NCBI GenBank assembly: GCA_900555355.1 | Contig: USKV01000050.1 | Location: forward strand, 1-8,596 | Origin: an uncultured Collinsella sp. | Lineage (GTDB): Bacteria; Actinomycetota; Coriobacteriia; Coriobacteriales; Coriobacteriaceae | DNA: 8,596 nucleotides | Direction: 5' to 3' | Part shown: positions 6,366 through 8,596 of the stretch, in pieces | Layout of the letters: every line of letters begins with the position of its first letter | Position numbering within the stretch: the first letter of the stretch is position 1 | Notes under the pieces: model-generated | The model's database searches: none | Told to the model about the DNA's origin: nothing | The model's input: only the letters and a program-made list of their open reading frames with translations | Made by a program: the position numbers and the translations under genes

Positions 6366-6405
6366 AGAGCCCCGCTGCCATGTTGGTAGCGGGGCTCTTT
6401 TGTTT
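6366..6405 (+). terminator. Rho-independent terminator of the str operon, after rpsJ
   Basis: A 15-bp stem (6366-6380 with 6384-6398, one G-T wobble) with a TGT loop contains AGAGCCCCGCT/AGCGGGGCTCT. It is followed by TTT G TTT. It closes the plus-strand operon 21 bp after the rpsJ stop codon. In the birA direction there is no comparable T-run, so it probably acts mainly on the plus strand. Confidence 0.92.
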
Positions 6406-6458
6406 GAATAATGGTTTGGACTGCCGGGCATTGCTGCCGAGTAGGTGGCTGCAGCGCC

Positions 6459-7235
6459 CTATTCGCTCAAGGGACGCAGCGATGCCTCCTCAAAATGGAA
6501 GGATCGCAAGCCGCCTTCCGTTTCGATACATGCGCGACCAAAGGCATCGACGGTTTTAAAGATGCCGCGTGCCAGCTCGTCACCGGCAGGGGAACGGGCG
6601 ATAACGTGCTCTCCGATCCAATTGAGGTGAGTGACATATTCGCCGTGGACGGGCGCGAGCGGTCCAGTGTTTTCTTTCATGGCGTTGAGCAGATCAGCCC
6701 ACGCGTCCACAGCGTTTACGACGGTGTAATAGACCTCCTTGAGCAGCACATCGACGGCGGGAACATTCTCGTTGAGGTCTGAGAGGCCAATTGCCGCCAG
6801 GCCGCCATCGGGAACCTCCGAAGGCACATAGTTCACATTGACGCCAATGCCGCAGACTGCAAAGGGGCTGCCTTCGTTATCGCGTGCGGCTTCGACCAGA
6901 ATGCCGCCGAGTTTGCGCCCTCGCGCGACCAGGTCGTTGGGCCATTTGAGGCCAATCTCGTTTGCAAGACCCTGCTTTTCGAGCGCCTCGAGCACCGCTA
7001 AGCCGCTGACGGCGGCAAGACCAGAGTACTTGGCGGGATCAACACGTGGACGTAGGACAATCGAGAGCAACAAGTTACCAGCGGTTGAATCCCACTTGTG
7101 GCCGCGTCGGCCGCGTCCTGCTGTCTGAGCCCGTGCGGCAAGTCCTGTGCCGTGCGGCGCACCCTGTTTTCCTGCTTCTAGCAGGTCATCGTTGGTCGAT
7201 CCGGTTACGTCGACTATCGTTAATTGGGCATCCAT
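6459..7235 (-). CDS. birA: Biotin--[acetyl-CoA-carboxylase] ligase (monofunctional, no DNA-binding domain)
   Basis: The 258-residue enzyme activates biotin with ATP to biotinyl-AMP and attaches it to the lysine of the biotin carboxyl carrier protein of acetyl-CoA carboxylase. Visible motifs are STND (13-16), the adenylate/biotin loop QTAGRGRRGHKW (37-48), GNLLLSIVLRP (53-63), LKWPNDLVARGRKLGGILVE (96-115) and GIGVNVN (129-135). The SH3-like C-terminal domain follows. The protein begins directly with the catalytic domain, so it lacks the helix-turn-helix of repressor-type BirA and should not regulate by itself. The ATG at 7235 is chosen because AAGGAGGT (7246-7253, minus strand) lies ten bases upstream and homology starts there; the longer frame from 7316 adds an unrelated leader. 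It is divergent from fabH-acpP, and the shared 176-bp gap suggests joint control of fatty-acid synthesis supply. Confidence 0.92.
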   Translation of the reverse strand: MDAQLTIVDVTGSTNDDLLEAGKQGAPHGTGLAARAQTAGRGRRGHKWDSTAGNLLLSIVLRPRVDPAKYSGLAAVSGLAVLEALEKQGLANEIGLKWPNDLVARGRKLGGILVEAARDNEGSPFAVCGIGVNVNYVPSEVPDGGLAAIGLSDLNENVPAVDVLLKEVYYTVVNAVDAWADLLNAMKENTGPLAPVHGEYVTHLNWIGEHVIARSPAGDELARGIFKTVDAFGRACIETEGGLRSFHFEEASLRPLSE

Positions 7236-7328
7236 AACGGCTGCTACCTCCTTAATGAATAAGTGAATAACGCAATGGTGTTGTGAGGCAGACACAATGT
7301 GAAGCCTTTGTCGCATTTGGACAATTTA

Positions 7329-7347
7329 ATGTTAACACGTCAACAAC
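7329..7347 (+). promoter_or_regulatory. Putative operator 1 upstream of fabH
   Basis: ATGTTAACACGTCAACAAC is one of two copies of a 19-nt motif (18/19 identical to 7377-7395) spaced 48 bp apart. Within it, GTTAACACGTCAAC (7331-7344) is an imperfect dyad of the form GTTnACnnGTnAAC, as expected for a dimeric regulator. It lies just upstream of a possible -10 box, TATCCT (7361-7366), the same hexamer as in the rpsL promoter. No good -35 is seen 17 bases before it. The regulator is unknown and not encoded in this window. Confidence 0.6.
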
Positions 7348-7376
7348 GACTGAAATGCGCTATCCTCTCTTGGTCG

Positions 7377-7395
7377 ATGTAAACACGTCAACAAC
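7377..7395 (+). promoter_or_regulatory. Putative operator 2 overlapping the fabH leader
   Basis: ATGTAAACACGTCAACAAC is the second copy of the 19-nt motif. It ends two bases before the fabH ribosome-binding site (AAAGGAGGT 7398-7406). If TATCCT at 7361 is the -10, this copy would lie around position +5 to +23, where a bound protein would most simply block transcription. Confidence 0.6.
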
Positions 7396-7411
7396 TCAAA
7401 GGAGGTTAGTG

Positions 7412-8371
7412 ATGGGTTTCACGATTCTTGGAACAGGTTCGGCACTTCCTGAGCGCAGTGTTTCCAATGACGAGCTGTCTGAGTTCCTCGATACCTCGGA
7501 TGAGTGGATTTTTACTCGCACAGGTATCAAGAGCCGCCACGTCTGCACCACCGAGTCACTTGACGACCTTGCCGTAGCGGCGAGCGAGCGGGCACTCCAG
7601 GTGTTCGGAATCGACGCGAGCCAGCTGGATCTGATCGTCTGCTCGACGACGACGGGTGACCACCTTGTTCCCGCTGAGGCGTGTGCCGTTGCTGAGCGCC
7701 TGGGCGCGACGTGCCCTGCCTTCGATGTCTCGGCGGCTTGTGCCGGCTTCGTATTTGCGCTCGATGTCGCCGAGGGCTATATCGCCCGCAGCCGTGCCGA
7801 GCGCGTGCTTGTTGTTGCTGCCGAGCAGATGACGCGCGCGCTCGACTGGACCGACCGTGCCACCTGCGTGCTTTTTGGCGATGGGGCAGGCGCCGCAGTG
7901 ATTGAAGCTGGGGGAGACAACCCCCTTGCCGTTGAGCTTTCGACGGCGCCCGACGTCGAGACGTTGCGCGTTCCCGGTCTGGTCGGTACCTCGCCGTTTA
8001 AGGCTTCCGCAGATAGCGCGAGCGTGCTGTCCATGAATGGCCGCCGCGTGTTCAAGTTCGGCGTCAACGCCATCTGCGACACGGTCCATAAGCTTGCGAT
8101 CGATGCGGGCATTTTGGTCGAAGACATCGATCATTTTGTATTCCATCAGGCTAACGAACGAATCCTGAGCCAGGCGGTCAAGCGCCTGGGCGTGCCGGAC
8201 GAGCGCGTGGTTCGCACGTTGCGCGAGACCGGCAACATTTCGAGCGCATGCATTCCGCTTGCCCTCGACCGGCTGGCAAACGCCGGTGCACTTCACACAG
8301 GCGACACCATCGCCTTGGTTGGATTTGGCGCCGGTCTGGATATAGGTGGCTATCTGCTTCGTTGGAAGTAG
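7412..8371 (+). CDS. fabH: Beta-ketoacyl-ACP synthase III
   Basis: The 319-residue enzyme condenses an acyl-CoA primer (acetyl-CoA or branched primers) with malonyl-ACP, the first step of type II fatty-acid synthesis, in the cytoplasm. The catalytic triad is visible: Cys110 in VSAACAGF, His245 in FHQAN and Asn275 in TGNISSACIP (commonly GNTSAASIP). Other family marks are DEWIFTRTGIKSRH (30-43), LFGDGAGAAV (154-163) and the C-terminal LVGFGAGLDIGGYLLRW. Length is normal. The ATG at 7412 is six bases after AGGAGG (7400-7405). The frame stays open upstream to 7283, but that extension runs through the operator repeats and has no family similarity. acpP follows after 51 bp, so this is probably the head of a fab operon. 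Primer preference (straight or branched) cannot be read with confidence. Confidence 0.95.
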   Translation: MGFTILGTGSALPERSVSNDELSEFLDTSDEWIFTRTGIKSRHVCTTESLDDLAVAASERALQVFGIDASQLDLIVCSTTTGDHLVPAEACAVAERLGATCPAFDVSAACAGFVFALDVAEGYIARSRAERVLVVAAEQMTRALDWTDRATCVLFGDGAGAAVIEAGGDNPLAVELSTAPDVETLRVPGLVGTSPFKASADSASVLSMNGRRVFKFGVNAICDTVHKLAIDAGILVEDIDHFVFHQANERILSQAVKRLGVPDERVVRTLRETGNISSACIPLALDRLANAGALHTGDTIALVGFGAGLDIGGYLLRWK

Positions 8372-8422
8372 TCGCACATAGGAAATAAAAACGCCCTAGG
8401 GCACAACCAAAGGAGAACTACC

Positions 8423-8596
8423 ATGGCAGATCAGAAGACCTTCGAGCGCGTTTGCGACGTTATCCGCGAGACCGCCGGCCTTGACGACGTCGAGATGAAG
8501 CCCGAGTCCACGCTCGAGGAGATTGGTCTCGACAGCCTGGGCACCGTCGAGATCCTCGTCGCCGTCGAGGACGAGTTTGGCATCCAGCTCGATACC
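8423..8596 (+). CDS. acpP: Acyl carrier protein (3' end cut by window)
   Basis: The first 58 residues are present, and the rest lies right of the window; ACPs usually have 75-85 residues. The protein carries growing acyl chains on a 4'-phosphopantetheine arm attached to Ser38 of the GLDSLGTVEILVAVEDEFGI segment (the DSL motif, Ser codon 8534-8536). The acidic helix II, which docks onto FabH and other Fab enzymes, is intact. The ATG at 8423 follows AAAGGAG (8409-8415) by seven bases. It is 51 bp after fabH with no terminator in between, only a 10-bp perfect palindrome GCCCTAGGGC (8393-8402) that has no loop. Co-transcription with fabH is likely, and further fab genes would be expected downstream. 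Confidence 0.93.
   Translation, partial: MADQKTFERVCDVIRETAGLDDVEMKPESTLEEIGLDSLGTVEILVAVEDEFGIQLDT

Noticed and set aside
3858..6431. 857-codon open frame on the minus strand covering fusA and rpsJ
   Set aside because: It is antisense to unmistakable fusA and rpsJ. It is open only because the strongly biased codons of those genes avoid stop triplets in this frame. The protein is a monotonous Val/Leu/Asp/Gly sequence with no family resemblance.
7283..7411. Upstream extension of fabH by 43 codons
   Set aside because: The extension translates the duplicated operator motif (NTSTT occurs twice) and has no family similarity. The ribosome-binding site at 7400-7405 points to 7412.
7556..8377. 273-codon minus-strand frame over fabH
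   Set aside because: It is antisense to fabH, which shows its full catalytic triad. The minus-strand product has no recognisable domain or ribosome-binding site.

Overview
The window reads as chromosomal core sequence from a GC-rich bacterium. Codon use, the ribosomal protein sequences and the gene content suggest a Coriobacteriia actinobacterium, perhaps Collinsella-like. That placement is an inference from protein style, not a database result. No phage, CRISPR array, insertion sequence or RNA gene is visible.

Layout. (1) Positions 2-520 hold the 3' end of an LCP-family cell-wall protein, followed by a strong terminator. (2) Positions 711-2558 hold a compact ECF sigma / membrane anti-sigma operon with overlapping genes. 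It has its own SigW-type promoter and terminator, and is bracketed by two copies of a 33-nt repeat in opposite orientation. (3) Positions 2420-2931 are non-coding: one repeat copy, a very long near-perfect inverted repeat (2588-2724) and a clear housekeeping promoter. (4) Positions 2932-6344 are a str-type operon, rpsL-rpsG-fusA. It continues directly into rpsJ with no tuf in between and ends at a strong terminator, so rpsJ is detached from rplC and the rest of the usual S10 operon. (5) birA lies on the minus strand (6459-7235), divergent from fabH (7412-8371) and acpP (8423 to the window end). The birA-fabH gap carries a direct repeat that looks like a pair of operators.

How the parts fit. 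LCP proteins attach polymers to the wall, and the ECF/anti-sigma pair has the form of an envelope-stress sensor, so both left-hand modules concern the envelope. The middle operon supplies ribosomal proteins S12, S7 and S10 and elongation factor G. On the right, FabH and ACP start fatty-acid synthesis, and BirA biotinylates the acetyl-CoA carboxylase carrier protein that supplies malonyl-CoA. One lipid-metabolism regulator acting at the shared intergenic region is plausible.

Most of the window is ordinary. The parts worth a second look are the repeats around the sigma operon, the long hairpin before rpsL, the operator pair before fabH, the S10 placement, and an S12 residue normally associated with streptomycin resistance.
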